From Desulfosporosinus fructosivorans (GTDB lineage Bacteria; Bacillota; Desulfitobacteriia; Desulfitobacteriales; Desulfitobacteriaceae), in contig NZ_SPQQ01000005.1 of assembly GCF_004766045.1 (NCBI RefSeq), positions 341,173 through 405,172 of the forward strand: a stretch of 64,000 bases of DNA. Reading direction: 5' to 3'. The notes beneath the pieces were generated by a model, which was given only the letters and a program-made list of their open reading frames with translations, did not search any database and was not told the DNA's origin. A program made the translations under genes and the position numbers. Positions 26,046 through 34,541 of the stretch are shown piece by piece (position 1 is the stretch's first letter; each line of letters starts with the position of its first letter).

Positions 26046-26335
26046 TTGATTGATTTTTACGCGCTTGGTTTATATTTACGAAACTGGCTTCTAATAATTG
26101 CTTGCTTTTTCCGTACAAGGTTGATGTCTAATTTTGCCAAAGACATGGAGATTTTAGCCCTTCGCAGCCAATTGTCCATCACTCAGCAGCAAATAATGAA
26201 CGGTAAAATCTCCAAACCACAATTTACTCCCGCATTCCGACAGTTATGGAGATTCTTATCAACAACTCCTGCCTGATTGGCAGTCAGCTTTATTCCTTGT
26301 CAAACCAGAAACGGTTATTGGCTGGCATCTGATTC
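26046..26335 (+). pseudogene. Transposase remnant (integrase-core type)
   Basis: The first frame reads MEILALRSQLSITQQQ and PQFTPAFRQLWRFLS, matching the N-terminal part of DDE integrase-type transposases. A frameshift near 26265 moves the match to the next frame (LLPDWQSALFLVKPETVIGW). Nothing recognisable follows, so the catalytic core is gone. Confidence 0.6.
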
Positions 26336-27066
26336 CAACATCAGAATGCCTTTTTTTGTTGGCGTTTTAGGGTTTGATCGGTAATCTAAACATAGTATTT
26401 AATTGACTTATTGTTCTATTCCGACACCAGCCTTGCTTCAGATGATATTTTTGAAGGCTACAGGTTTTCTGAGGTGTGCGTGGATGGTTGGTTTTGATAA
26501 CATACTTGGGTTCGGAAATGCCTGCCTTTTCAGCCTTAGCCCTTGCTTAAGAATTCCACCTTTCTTAATGATATGGATAAGTCTACCAAGCTGTTGCTTG
26601 CATCCAACGATATGAAGATTCTGCCGCCAAAAGTACAAAATGCAAATTATTGGCTTTGAACTATAGCAACAAGCAATGTGTTACAAATTATGTTACGTAT
26701 GGACTGCAAAATATATAGAAATGATTGGTAGGGGGATTGGGGATTTAATAATAAACTCCTTTCCTCAAATCTCCCTTCGCAACTATCCCCAGTAGGTGTA
26801 GCATGGAAATCACCTACACTTGCGTAGGGGATGCCATCAGATCACTTGCTGCTTTGTGCCGGTATCGATGATCAGATGGCTGTTCTATTTAAATGGCGAA
26901 AGCCATCCAATAGCCAAGGGATAATATTTATTTGCCTTGGGCCATAAGCGATTCGGATAACTCTTCCTTAAATTACAATCGCAAAAAAATACCAAGCAAT
27001 TATTACCTGGCACTTCGCATTTATAGTCTGTTATGTCATTAGGTGACCTGCCTGAGGATTGTCTTT
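26336..27066. other. Gene-poor stretch after the transposase remnant
   Basis: About 730 bp. Contains short inverted repeats (GTAGGTG/CACCTAC near 26795-26820; ATGGCGAAAGCCAT near 26893) and no reading frame with a ribosome site or recognisable product. Probably decayed mobile-element sequence. Confidence 0.4.
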
Positions 27067-27468
27067 TTATATTTCATCTGATTTAAGTTGTAGGCGTAGA
27101 GCAATAAAACTCATAATATGGTCTGCATCTTCTATTGCTTGCCGCATATCACTTTCGGTTAGCTCAATCTCCATAGGGTAACGAGGCTGTACACCGTAAG
27201 CAGTCAGACGTATACAAAATTCCTCAATTTCATCAAAGCCATCTGCCATTTTCCCGCACATTCTCCTTAGCAATCTTAAATCATGCGTTTTCGGCGGGTC
27301 AATATTCTTGTCAATTAGAAACCCTTTCAATATCTTTTCAGCCGATTGCTGGCAATGATAACATATGATCTCTAGTTTAAGTGGATGCAGCCCCAATAAA
27401 TATTTTGCTGTTATCAAATCATCCTTGGCAAAATCACACCATGATTTGACTATGCTGTTCTTGTCCAT
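27067..27468 (-). CDS. HEPN-domain protein of an MNT-HEPN toxin-antitoxin pair
   Basis: 133 residues, four-helix HEPN layout with the family core CYHCQQSAEKILKGFLIDKN (about 35-54) and a THDLRLLRRM helix. The end of helix 4 has ARYP-like QPRYPMEIE; the RxxxxxH ribonuclease motif of other HEPN toxins is not obvious. ATG after GGGGTGAAG, overlapping the nucleotidyltransferase gene by 35 bp. Family role: RNA-targeting toxin component silenced by its MNT partner, in some systems by adenylylation. Confidence 0.85.
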   Translation of the reverse strand: MDKNSIVKSWCDFAKDDLITAKYLLGLHPLKLEIICYHCQQSAEKILKGFLIDKNIDPPKTHDLRLLRRMCGKMADGFDEIEEFCIRLTAYGVQPRYPMEIELTESDMRQAIEDADHIMSFIALRLQLKSDEI

Positions 27469-27781
27469 AGAGCTTCACCCCATCTCTGAAAATTGTTCTT
27501 TCAAGAGTAGGGAGTTGTTTTCGCTGGTTAAATTCACTTTCCTTGCCGACAATAATGTCTACTGCCCGAATATCCTTCCGACTGATCGCTCGACCAATTT
27601 TTTGCATGGCTTCGATAGGGCGCATACTCTCATCAGGGATAACCACATAAATATCAAAGTCACTATCATTATGAGTCGTTCCATAGACAAAAGAACCAAA
27701 CAAGTATATTTCATTAACTATAATAGTATCTAAAATGGCTTGCTTAATCGTTTCAAGCTCTTTACTTGCGGCAGCGTCCAT
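27434..27781 (-). CDS. MNT-type minimal nucleotidyltransferase (antitoxin)
   Basis: Start at ATG 27781 with GAGGTG six bases upstream; 115 residues. The nucleotidyltransferase signature is intact: GSF at 29-31 and the metal-binding pair Asp41/Asp43 in SDFDIYVV. Single-domain length. It precedes and overlaps the HEPN gene, the standard order for MNT-HEPN pairs. Confidence 0.88.
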   Translation of the reverse strand: MDAAASKELETIKQAILDTIIVNEIYLFGSFVYGTTHNDSDFDIYVVIPDESMRPIEAMQKIGRAISRKDIRAVDIIVGKESEFNQRKQLPTLERTIFRDGVKLYGQEQHSQIMV

Positions 27782-27841
27782 ATAAAACACCTCGATCTCA
27801 ATACTATTGTTTTGTAAGTTTTCATTATTCTAACGTAATCA

Positions 27842-27937
27842 TCATATCATGATATGGTATAAAAAGGTAATATGTTCAACTTTCCTTCTATGGTTCTCGC
27901 AGCACTTTTTAAATTTTTTGCCGCTGCCACAAGGACA
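27842..27937 (-). pseudogene. SEC-C zinc-binding motif remnant
   Basis: The minus frame reads CPCGSGKKFKKCCENHRRK, the SecA C-terminal/SEC-C motif with all zinc ligands, then runs to a stop at 27842. An in-frame TAA sits immediately before the first Cys, so only the tail of a SEC-C protein remains. Confidence 0.6.
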
Positions 27938-28393
27938 TTAATCATTATACCTATTTTACCACCGTCCTTATATCAAAATGAATAATATGCTCTGTCACAC
28001 CGAAATATTAAATCAAAAAAGTTCGTATCTATTTGACCCACCCTAAATGGCTACTCTAGTAGCAGTTCTCAAGTAATTTATTCTCTTTTTTTGCGGCGGC
28101 CAGAGCAATTTTCATTTCATCACCATTCAGCGAGGTAATAACTACCGATCTATATCCTCCATTATAATGCATTCTCATAATAATAATAAAATGTTCGTAA
28201 ATTATATTTTGCATTATTTAAAATAGCAATGCTTGTTGCAGCTGATATACAAATGTCGTTATTATTCGTTATTATTTGAAAATCTGGCTGTTTTGAGATT
28301 GACTAAGCTAGATTAGTCAATCTCAAAACAGCCAATTTTTAAAGGAAATAAACCTATACAGCTGCTACTTTTTTGTTGGGCTTTTAAGCCACA
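27938..28393. other. Intergenic stretch with a possible 40-residue frame
   Basis: Holds the strong palindrome at 28285-28334 and a minus-strand frame at 28056-28178 (40 residues, MRMHYNGGYRSVVITS...) lacking a ribosome site. No family recognised for it. Confidence 0.3.
28281..28340. terminator. Very strong bidirectional hairpin
   Basis: Perfect 21-bp arms (28285-28305 and 28314-28334) with an 8-base loop, flanked by AAAATC on the left and ATTTTT on the right, so T runs exit in both directions. Lies about 60 bp past the HipA-like fragment. Confidence 0.75.
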
Positions 28394-28753
28394 TCAATCT
28401 TTTTCCTTAGAACGGTCAATAATGATACCATTTGAAGTCAGATGCGCAAACTCAATGAGTCTTTTGCCGCCTTCGGTGAAATCTCCACAGGCCACTACCA
28501 CTTTTTCTTTCCCGCGTGGATCAGTATAGGTGAACAGGGTCTCCTGGGTTTTGAATCCGAGGGATGCAAAGATATGGCAGGCAAGGTATTCACTGATACA
28601 TCCGTTGGTGTGACTCATGGTTTTATTGCGGCTTGGGATAGGCGGAAATTTAAGCATATAGCTATTGCCGTCATAAAGAATATTGATTTTATTCCCATTT
28701 GCCCCACCGTAAGCTCTGAATTTATTTACTTCACACAATGTAAAATCAATCAT
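28394..28753 (-). pseudogene. Truncated HipA/CtkA-like kinase, N-terminal part only
   Basis: 119 residues from ATG 28753. The opening AYGGANGNKINILYDG and the YMLKFPP and NGCISEYLACHIFASLGFKT blocks match the ATP-binding lobe of HipA-like Ser/Thr kinases that pair with XRE antitoxins. The normal continuation (catalytic D.N and metal-binding region) is missing: the match stops after RLIEFAHL. The start overlaps the original stop of the XRE gene by 8 bp. A short HipS-like protein is an alternative, but the abrupt loss of similarity favours deletion. Confidence 0.6.
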
Positions 28754-29203
28754 TAATACCATCCTCCTTTCCCTCTGTGCCAAGATATTTTACACGTAGA
28801 TAGCTTGCCTGTTCCTCAGTAATTAAGCCAGCCCAAAGGTCGGCATTAATGGCTCCATATAACTCATTCCACAAGCAGTCAAGATATAGCACCTGCTCCT
28901 TTTCGCCTTGCAAATAGTCTTTTTTGCTTTTTGGACACTCTCCGACAGCCCGGTTTCCAAGTAAGTTTTTATGTTTGGTTTCCCGGCGGCTGTGTTTTTT
29001 TCCGGCTCTGTTTCCATTGCCAACAGTTCCTCAATAGATAGACCAAGTGTTTTGGACAGTTTGGAAAGCGTTCCTGCGCCACATCGGTGCAAATGGGTTT
29101 TCCCGGAATAAATATCCGCGAGAGTTGCCCATGGAATCCCACTGATTTTCGATAAACGATAACGGGACATTTGCATATCATGCAAAAGCTGTTGTATTGT
29201 CAT
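28746..29203 (-). pseudogene. XRE-family antitoxin with a homopolymer frameshift
   Basis: ATG 29203 follows AGGTG. Residues 1-60 form an XRE helix-turn-helix (MSRYRLSKISGIPWATLADI, GTLSKLSKTLGLSIEELLAM). After SESVQKAKK the frame shifts at a run of six A: the current frame ends at 28823 with a nonsense tail, while the next frame continues sensibly as DYLQGEKEQVLYLDCLWNEL and ends at 28746, overlapping the HipA-like start. A one-base indel explains both; a sequencing error is possible. Confidence 0.65.
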
Positions 29204-29212
29204 TTTTATCAC

Positions 29213-29565
29213 CTAAATTTATTATATCGGTGTTCCGATATAGCGTCAAGGAAAGTTATAACACATAATTCAAATGGGATATCTCCTTTGCTTTACCCTT
29301 CACGTTGCAACAGCACTACACATTCTGTATGCCTTGAGGATACAAAAAAGATGTCGTCAAGACCAATTATCTTAAAAGAGAAATTTAGACGAAGTTTAAA
29401 TGGAATCATACTTTCTAAAAATATTTGAACACAAAAAACGGTGGATTAGCGATCCACCGTTTTTCAAAATGATTTAAAGTTGTTTCATATACCACTACCA
29501 TGGCCTGGCACTAATTTTATTTATGAACCGAAGACTTTTTAAAATATTTTAGTTCGATTATGGCC
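29213..29565. other. Intergenic region with repeat copy and terminator
   Basis: Holds a degenerate dispersed repeat copy (29322-29358, plus reading HSVCLEDTKKM) and the terminator at 29433-29464. No intact gene. Confidence 0.4.
29431..29466. terminator. Bidirectional Rho-independent terminator
   Basis: ACGGTGGAT/ATCCACCGT core with A6/T5 flanks (29433-29446, 29452-29464). It lies about 100 bp past the YARHG lipoprotein stop on the minus strand. Confidence 0.75.
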
Positions 29566-30705
29566 CTAGTCTGTAAAGTATAGCCCGTCGAAAACCTCAC
29601 CGGCCGGAATACCCAGTTCCCGTACCTGTTGGAATCCTTCGACAGAAAACCATCCTTTTACGCCGTTCGCGGTAGTTGCATAACACCATTCCTTGTCATC
29701 ACTGCCCACCAGCAGCAATTTATCTCCGGGTACCACACGAACCACCACCTCTTGACTGCCCGGAGCCGTGTAGAGGGTCAGCACTTTTTTGACTGTTACG
29801 TATTGTTCCTTGAAGGTTGACAGATAAAGCGGTTTTGCCACGTGTTCCAGCACATGCTGCTCATTGATGCGGTATTCATCGTCATAAAACCATGTTTGAA
29901 GTATCTGAAAACGCGTCTGGGCCATTACTTTCCCGTCTCCGGGCAAGCGGCTGTAAGTTCCGCACAGGCCCTGAACCTGGCCCATCTCGATGATCTTCCC
30001 GCCCCCATAGGCATAAAAGGTAGTTCTATAATCTTCACTGGGGCCATACTCCTGGACCGCAATTTCCTTTACGCCGTCCATAATGTCCAGGTCGACAATG
30101 GAAAAACCCTCTTCCACATTCGTACCACTGTCATGGACGGTGGCACCGTTAATGGTCAGGGTGAAATCGCTTCCTTCCGACAGGCTGTACTGAATTTCTT
30201 CCGGCTTCCCATCCCCATCCAGGTCAAAACGGGCATATTTCCCTAGGGGCAGTCCCTGGCTTTTTGCCGGTTCCTTCCGTGCTGTTTCATATCTTTCAAT
30301 CAAGTCCACATTGTCTTTTTCAATGTCCGAGATTTCATTATTGAAAGCTGCATTTTTCGCATACCAGCTTTTAGCCCCGAAATACTTTTGCAATCCCTCA
30401 TCCTTAAAGATATAGCCCTGTCTGGCGAAAATTTCATTTCTGGCAAGATATAGCAGGCGGTAATCCAGGTTACGGACATTTTCCTCTTTCAGCCGGGTTG
30501 AATCGCTGTCCTTAAAAATATAGCCTTCCTCTGCAGCCTCCGCTTTGTCCCCTTGTCCGCTTCCCGCATCGGCATTCATGCCGGCCGGGCTTTCTCCCGT
30601 CTGCAGACCGTTTGTGTCGGCCTTTCCCCCGCAGGCAGTCAGCCACAGCAGACTGGTGCAGCAGATGCAAGCCAGTACCCCCAGGGTTTTCTTCATCCCT
30701 TTCAT
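29566..30705 (-). CDS. YARHG-domain lipoprotein with C-terminal SH3-like domain
   Basis: Start at ATG 30705, downstream of GAGGGAAG; 379 residues. Lipobox LTAC around Cys 25. The YARHG domain lies at about 75-150, with NLDYRLLYLARNEIFARQGY and WYAKNAAFNNEISDIEKDN. A central FG-GAP-like segment (LDGDGKPEEIQYSLSEGS) is followed by an SH3-type domain (about 315-370: TLYTAPGS, GVKGWFSVEGF). Such proteins sit on the outer membrane face and are thought to bind wall or carbohydrate. Stand-alone gene with its own terminator. Confidence 0.75.
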   Translation of the reverse strand: MKGMKKTLGVLACICCTSLLWLTACGGKADTNGLQTGESPAGMNADAGSGQGDKAEAAEEGYIFKDSDSTRLKEENVRNLDYRLLYLARNEIFARQGYIFKDEGLQKYFGAKSWYAKNAAFNNEISDIEKDNVDLIERYETARKEPAKSQGLPLGKYARFDLDGDGKPEEIQYSLSEGSDFTLTINGATVHDSGTNVEEGFSIVDLDIMDGVKEIAVQEYGPSEDYRTTFYAYGGGKIIEMGQVQGLCGTYSRLPGDGKVMAQTRFQILQTWFYDDEYRINEQHVLEHVAKPLYLSTFKEQYVTVKKVLTLYTAPGSQEVVVRVVPGDKLLLVGSDDKEWCYATTANGVKGWFSVEGFQQVRELGIPAGEVFDGLYFTD

Positions 30706-31561
30706 CTGACTTCCCTCTCCCCTCATGTATCCATCCTGTATCCACAATTATTACGCTAATAAAAAACAAATTAAGCGGGTATATCGAATAGTAATAAAGT
30801 GATTTTACGACAATAATACTTGGACTACAAGGTATTGAGATTATCCGTACCAATGTAAATAATGGCATATTTACTGTGAGGAATTAAGTAATGGTCGGTT
30901 AAGAATTGCTGCAGGCACAATGTACGTAGCGATTAAGAAAAATTTCCGTACTCCTCTGGTATCCCCTTGGCGGTGGGGTATTTTCCTTGAATACTTGGAT
31001 ATTACCTTTCCACATTAGGTTTAAACTTTCGCAATATCTTCAAAATCACTCTTTTCTAAAGCATTATATGGTGAAGAAAGTTTGAAAAACCAGAATTAAT
31101 CTGTTCAATCTTTGCCAGAGGCACTAATCTCCATTCCTACTGACAATTATTAGAGTATCACAAGTTCAATCATTCTAGAATAACCTTCCCCTGTAACCTT
31201 TTATGTAAAAAACTCTCAAGAGTTGCTATCCCTGTAATAAGAGGATATGTCATCTGTTTTATATTCTCCAGGGTCATGTAATTCCCAGCTACTATAATAT
31301 GCCCCAAACGCTTTATACACATTCAAGCAAGCAAACCGATTCTGTATGCCTTGAACGGTCAAAAAAGATGCCGCATGAAGCTGGCAGAGCCTTGGCGGCA
31401 AAGTATATTTATGAAAATGCCACATAAATGAAATACAAAAAAGCCTTAGTCATCAGTTTTTACCGCATATTTCATTGTTCAGATGGCAAATCTCTTTTCG
31501 TGTCATTATAAACAATATCCATATTTTTCTATCCTTTTTGCTAATATAAATCAACATAACA
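30706..31561. other. Decayed intergenic region
   Basis: About 850 bp with two more degenerate repeat copies: 31341-31416 (plus reading DSVCLERSKKMPHEAGRALA then AKYIYENAT and a stop) and a weaker one near 30956-30990. No gene with a credible start. Confidence 0.4.
31341..31416 (+). repeat. Degenerate dispersed repeat, copy 3
   Basis: Related by eye to 12583-12650 and 29322-29358; this is the best-preserved copy and reads as the C-terminal end of an unidentified protein. Confidence 0.45.
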
Positions 31562-32185
31562 TCATGCACTGCGTATCGGATGCCGAAGCACTGTTTTCAA
31601 CTTCTCCGGCGCTACCTTGCGGGGGTCGGAAATGTATATCTCGTGATGACGGCGGGTGTCGTCAATATCTATGATATAGCCGTTTTCTATGGCGAAACCG
31701 TCAAGCGCCGCTACCGTGGCAGGTTCATCATCATACGAACCGATATGCATTACCTGAACGCATAAACCCTCGGTGATTGTTTTGAATTTTGCCTTTGATG
31801 TATCAATGCTCGGTTTTTTCTTGGCGAGGGCAGCCTTTGAGGCTTCGAAAATGTCCGCTGTTACGAAGTCAGGTTGTCGAATCACCATCGTCCATACAAA
31901 TTTGCTCTTGTCACTTATCACTGCACCGCCGCCCCCGAAATCATCGTCAACACTCCAGAAGCCTTCAAGCGGCGGAACAACGTATTCCAAGATCGATTTG
32001 TTGCCCATCTTTATCGTGTAGGAAAACCCATACAGCAGTTCAACGGCAGCGGTATATTCCGCGCTCGTGTTCGGATCGCCTTTACCATCAACGGTGATAA
32101 ACGTCATCTCCGGCACATTAATAATGGATGGCGTGGTTTTTGGTTGGTATAAGTCTTTTTCGGTTTTCTTATAGTCAATCGGCAT
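31562..32185 (-). CDS. GyrI-like small-molecule-binding domain protein
   Basis: 207 residues from ATG 32185, with GGAGGTG five bases upstream. Pattern of stand-alone GyrI-like proteins: KKTEKDLYQP at the start, the EMTFITVDGKGDPN block, LYGFSYTIKM, PPLEGFWSVDD, and a C-terminal LCVQVMHIGSYDDEPATVA...HHEIYISDPRKV segment. Family members bind hydrophobic or drug-like ligands or hydrolyse cyclopropanes; the substrate here is unknown. Preceded by fragments of other genes. Confidence 0.8.
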   Translation of the reverse strand: MPIDYKKTEKDLYQPKTTPSIINVPEMTFITVDGKGDPNTSAEYTAAVELLYGFSYTIKMGNKSILEYVVPPLEGFWSVDDDFGGGGAVISDKSKFVWTMVIRQPDFVTADIFEASKAALAKKKPSIDTSKAKFKTITEGLCVQVMHIGSYDDEPATVAALDGFAIENGYIIDIDDTRRHHEIYISDPRKVAPEKLKTVLRHPIRSA

Positions 32186-32251
32186 CGTCGCACCTCCTCT
32201 CTTTTTCAATCAGCGCCAGTGCAATCCTCAGGGCCTTTACCCGCCTGTCGT

Positions 32252-32473
32252 TTAGGGTCTTCTGGGCCAGAGCATCTCCGCGGGCAGCAGACCGCATAGT
32301 AATGAGGCTGTTCCCATGCCCAGAAGCCCCAGATGGACAACCGGGAACTTGCTTTTGATCGCGCTGAACTTTCCAAGGATGACGGCGCAGAGCATCATGC
32401 CGCCTGCATAGGCGAAATTGACCGCGCCTGCATGCCAGGCGTCGGCGCGGAAATAGTCGCTGGTCAACCTCAA
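32252..32473 (-). pseudogene. MFS transporter fragment
   Basis: About 70 residues with two membrane segments (DAWHAGAVNFAYAGGMMLCA, then VHLGLLGMGTASLLCGLLP) matching an internal portion of drug-efflux type MFS proteins. The right end touches the DUF2200 gene and the left end is followed by an unrelated scrap (RVKALRIALALIEKE, 32190-32250). Clear deletion remnant. Confidence 0.6.
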
Positions 32474-32820
32474 CTCCTCAAAACCTTCTCCATTGGCTTG
32501 CCTTTTGCCAATTCGTCAACCAATTTGTCAAGCCAACGGATTTTCTGCATAAGCGGGTCATCGATTTTCTCTACGCGAACACCGCAGACTACTCCCGTGA
32601 TTTTATCGGCGTTCGGGTTGATCTGCGGGGCTTTGCTAAAGAAGGTTTCGTAATCGACATTCTTCACAATTTGCGCTTGCAAACCAGAATCGTCATACCC
32701 CGTTAGCCAACAAATCACAGCATCAACCTCGAATTTGGTGCGCCCTTTGCGTTCCGCCTTTTTGACGAGTAGCGGGTAGACGCTCGAAAACGCCATCTTG
32801 TACACGCGCTCGTTTGTCAT
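32470..32820 (-). CDS. DUF2200-family protein
   Basis: 116 residues. [28 protein letters not shown] and a C-terminal [20 protein letters not shown] are the family hallmarks. ATG after GGAGTG, overlapping the stop of the DUF1801 gene (ATGA), so the two are cotranscribed. Biochemical role unknown. Confidence 0.85.
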   Translation of the reverse strand: MTNERVYKMAFSSVYPLLVKKAERKGRTKFEVDAVICWLTGYDDSGLQAQIVKNVDYETFFSKAPQINPNADKITGVVCGVRVEKIDDPLMQKIRWLDKLVDELAKGKPMEKVLRS

Positions 32821-33236
32821 AAAGTATCACTCCGTTTCGCTTCCTGATTTACTCTCCACCGCACGATGTCGGTGATGAGTTCATAATCTATCGGCTTGCC
32901 AAGCAGTAGCTGAATCGCTCCCTTGGAAGTCTTATAACCCGCGAGCCGCTCCGCAAATTTGGATGTGACTTCGCCGCCGGGGTACAGCCCGATGTGCTTC
33001 TTGAACGCCGCAAAATGGACAAGGTTCTCACCCTGCCAGAACGTCGGCATCTGCCACGAGATTTTCTCTGTGGCTTCCGGCGCAGCTGCACGGATGGTTT
33101 CCCGGATACTTTGCAACAAAGGCCGCACATCTTCCGGTTGTGCGGCGATGTATTCGTCAATGCTGTTCGGTTTCACGCAAAAGTGATCTTGTTCCGTGTT
33201 TTTGAACTCACGACCGCACTTCGGGCATTTCCACAT
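32817..33236 (-). CDS. DUF1801-family protein with N-terminal zinc ribbon
   Basis: 139 residues from ATG 33236. Begins [20 protein letters not shown], a CxxC...HxC zinc-binding knuckle, followed by the DUF1801 (YdhG-like) fold: [48 protein letters not shown] and a terminal [16 protein letters not shown]. Often found with small stand-alone domain proteins such as its DUF2200 neighbour. Confidence 0.85.
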   Translation of the reverse strand: MWKCPKCGREFKNTEQDHFCVKPNSIDEYIAAQPEDVRPLLQSIRETIRAAAPEATEKISWQMPTFWQGENLVHFAAFKKHIGLYPGGEVTSKFAERLAGYKTSKGAIQLLLGKPIDYELITDIVRWRVNQEAKRSDTL

Positions 33237-33271
33237 TTCATCCACGCTCCTTGTTATTGTGTCACTGATTC

Positions 33272-33801
33272 CTACTTGATACGCACCCATCGGTGACTTA
33301 TCAATAGCAAAGCGACAAGTAATAATGCCAAAATGGTGAATACCGCGGCAAGTACATTGATAACCTTATTTGTCCTGCCTTTCAGAACCTTGAACAGCAA
33401 GGCATACATGCCAATCCCGATGATTCCTCCGAGCGTGTTACTAAGTACATCCGTGATGTCAGCTCTGCCGATTGCAAAAATAAATTGTATTATTTCAAAA
33501 GCAGAAGTTAAGCCAACAATTGCAAGAACCTTTTTCCAATAGGCCACTCAGCTTTTAGCATACAAATATAGATTCCCAAAGGGACGAAAGCGAGAATGTT
33601 AACTCTGATTTCGGCAAATCGAATAACGTCGTTATCACCGTAAGACCCTAGAAGCGGAATCAGATTGATGATTCGTCCTTCCTTTATTACCGGGATAGAA
33701 AATTGCAGTTTGAAGAGAATCAACCAAGTTAACGCCAGTAAATAAATTACGAATAGCACAAGAGTAAGCGTGTTTCGTTTTTCCGATTTCAAATTTTCCA
33801 T
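33272..33801 (-). pseudogene. VanZ-like membrane protein split by a frameshift
   Basis: The first frame (97 residues, AAGGAGCG upstream) carries TLTLVLFVIYLLALTWLILF and INLIPLLGSYG...VNILAFVPLGIY, the VanZ family N-terminal half. It runs into a stop just after GKRFLQ. The next frame continues with WKKVLAIVGLTSAFEIIQFI and ADITDVLSNTLGGIIG, the family C-terminal half. The join lies in a run of five A (about 33531-33535); one missing A restores a 175-residue protein. A sequencing error is possible. Confidence 0.75.
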
Positions 33802-33802
33802 A

Positions 33803-34090
33803 TCACTGACGCTCCTTAAGGACTACTTTTACGGTGTTGCCAGCTTGCTTGCCGATTTTCGCTCGTATATCCTTGCGGATTCCTATGATGTGGCAGACCG
33901 AGCCATCGGCGTTCTTGATGCCCATATTGACGACGCTCCCGTCGTAAGGTTCACCGTCAAAAGTAGCGTGAACCTTAACACGCCCCTTGCCGAACTCCGC
34001 TTTCACATCGTAAGGAAATTCGATATATGCACCGTCTATATCGGGGGCCTTCTGAATGATTGCTTCAAATTCGTATCTCTTTTGATTCAT
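33803..34090 (-). CDS. DUF1905-family protein
   Basis: 95 residues from ATG 34090 (GGGTGAG upstream). [34 protein letters not shown] and a closing [14 protein letters not shown] are the DUF1905 beta-barrel pattern. Stand-alone form without the YdeI domain. Start chosen over a longer frame that lacks a ribosome site. Confidence 0.8.
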   Translation of the reverse strand: MNQKRYEFEAIIQKAPDIDGAYIEFPYDVKAEFGKGRVKVHATFDGEPYDGSVVNMGIKNADGSVCHIIGIRKDIRAKIGKQAGNTVKVVLKERQ

Positions 34091-34224
34091 ATATCTCACC
34101 CGACCTTTCGCCGATACTAATATTTGACCTGTTCCCACTCACATGTCCAAATCCGAAAAACATCTATCCTGTCGTATCGCGAACGCCCGACATTATTCTG
34201 TACACTCGCGAAAGGTACTTGAGC

Positions 34225-34320
34225 TTATGGACTTATTCCCATCCAAACTTCATGCATAGGGACACGTTTACTTACACCGACTAAATTAAACGCTGGTTTG
34301 TCTTCAATTCTAAATTCCAT
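34225..34320 (-). pseudogene. Truncated AraC-effector/GyrI-like binding protein
   Basis: GGAGGAG precedes ATG 34320, and the protein opens MEFRIEDKPAFNLVGVSKRV, the typical N-terminus of effector-binding (GyrI/Cass2-like) proteins. After 31 residues it ends at a stop at 34225; the usual 120 or so further residues are absent. Confidence 0.55.
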
Positions 34321-34395
34321 AGATACTCCTCCTTTGATATTTATTACGAATGAAAGTTTTGGGAACGATTTACTTATGCCTTTTTTTTCCTTTGA

Positions 34396-34470
34396 ACCAC
34401 AATACGTCATCATTATTATACACTCAACGTGCGTGGAGACCCCAATAGAGCTATATTTATTTTCTATACA
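34396..34470. repeat. Dispersed element, copy 1
   Basis: Shares ACCACAATACGTCATCATTA with 43858-43877 plus a downstream AGAGCTATATTTATT block. See also the perfect palindromic relative at 36402-36455. Confidence 0.55.
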
Positions 34471-34479
34471 ATAAAAAAA

Positions 34480-34522
34480 CAATAAAAAAGCACCCCCTGT
34501 TATTATGCTAACAGAAGGCGCT
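34480..34522 (-). terminator. Terminator of the MFS gene
   Basis: GAGCGCC..CTGTTA and TAACAG..GGTGC pair imperfectly; exits into TTTTTTATTGTTTTTT in the minus direction, about 20 bp past the MFS stop. Confidence 0.7.
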
Positions 34523-34541
34523 CAAATTGTAATTATTTTAT

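Noticed and set aside
26403..26615. 70-residue plus-strand frame after the transposase remnant
   Set aside because: No ribosome site, cysteine-rich nonsense-like translation, no family match.
31216..31425. 69-residue minus-strand frame
   Set aside because: Antisense to repeat copy 3, which has a sensible plus-strand reading ending AKYIYENAT.
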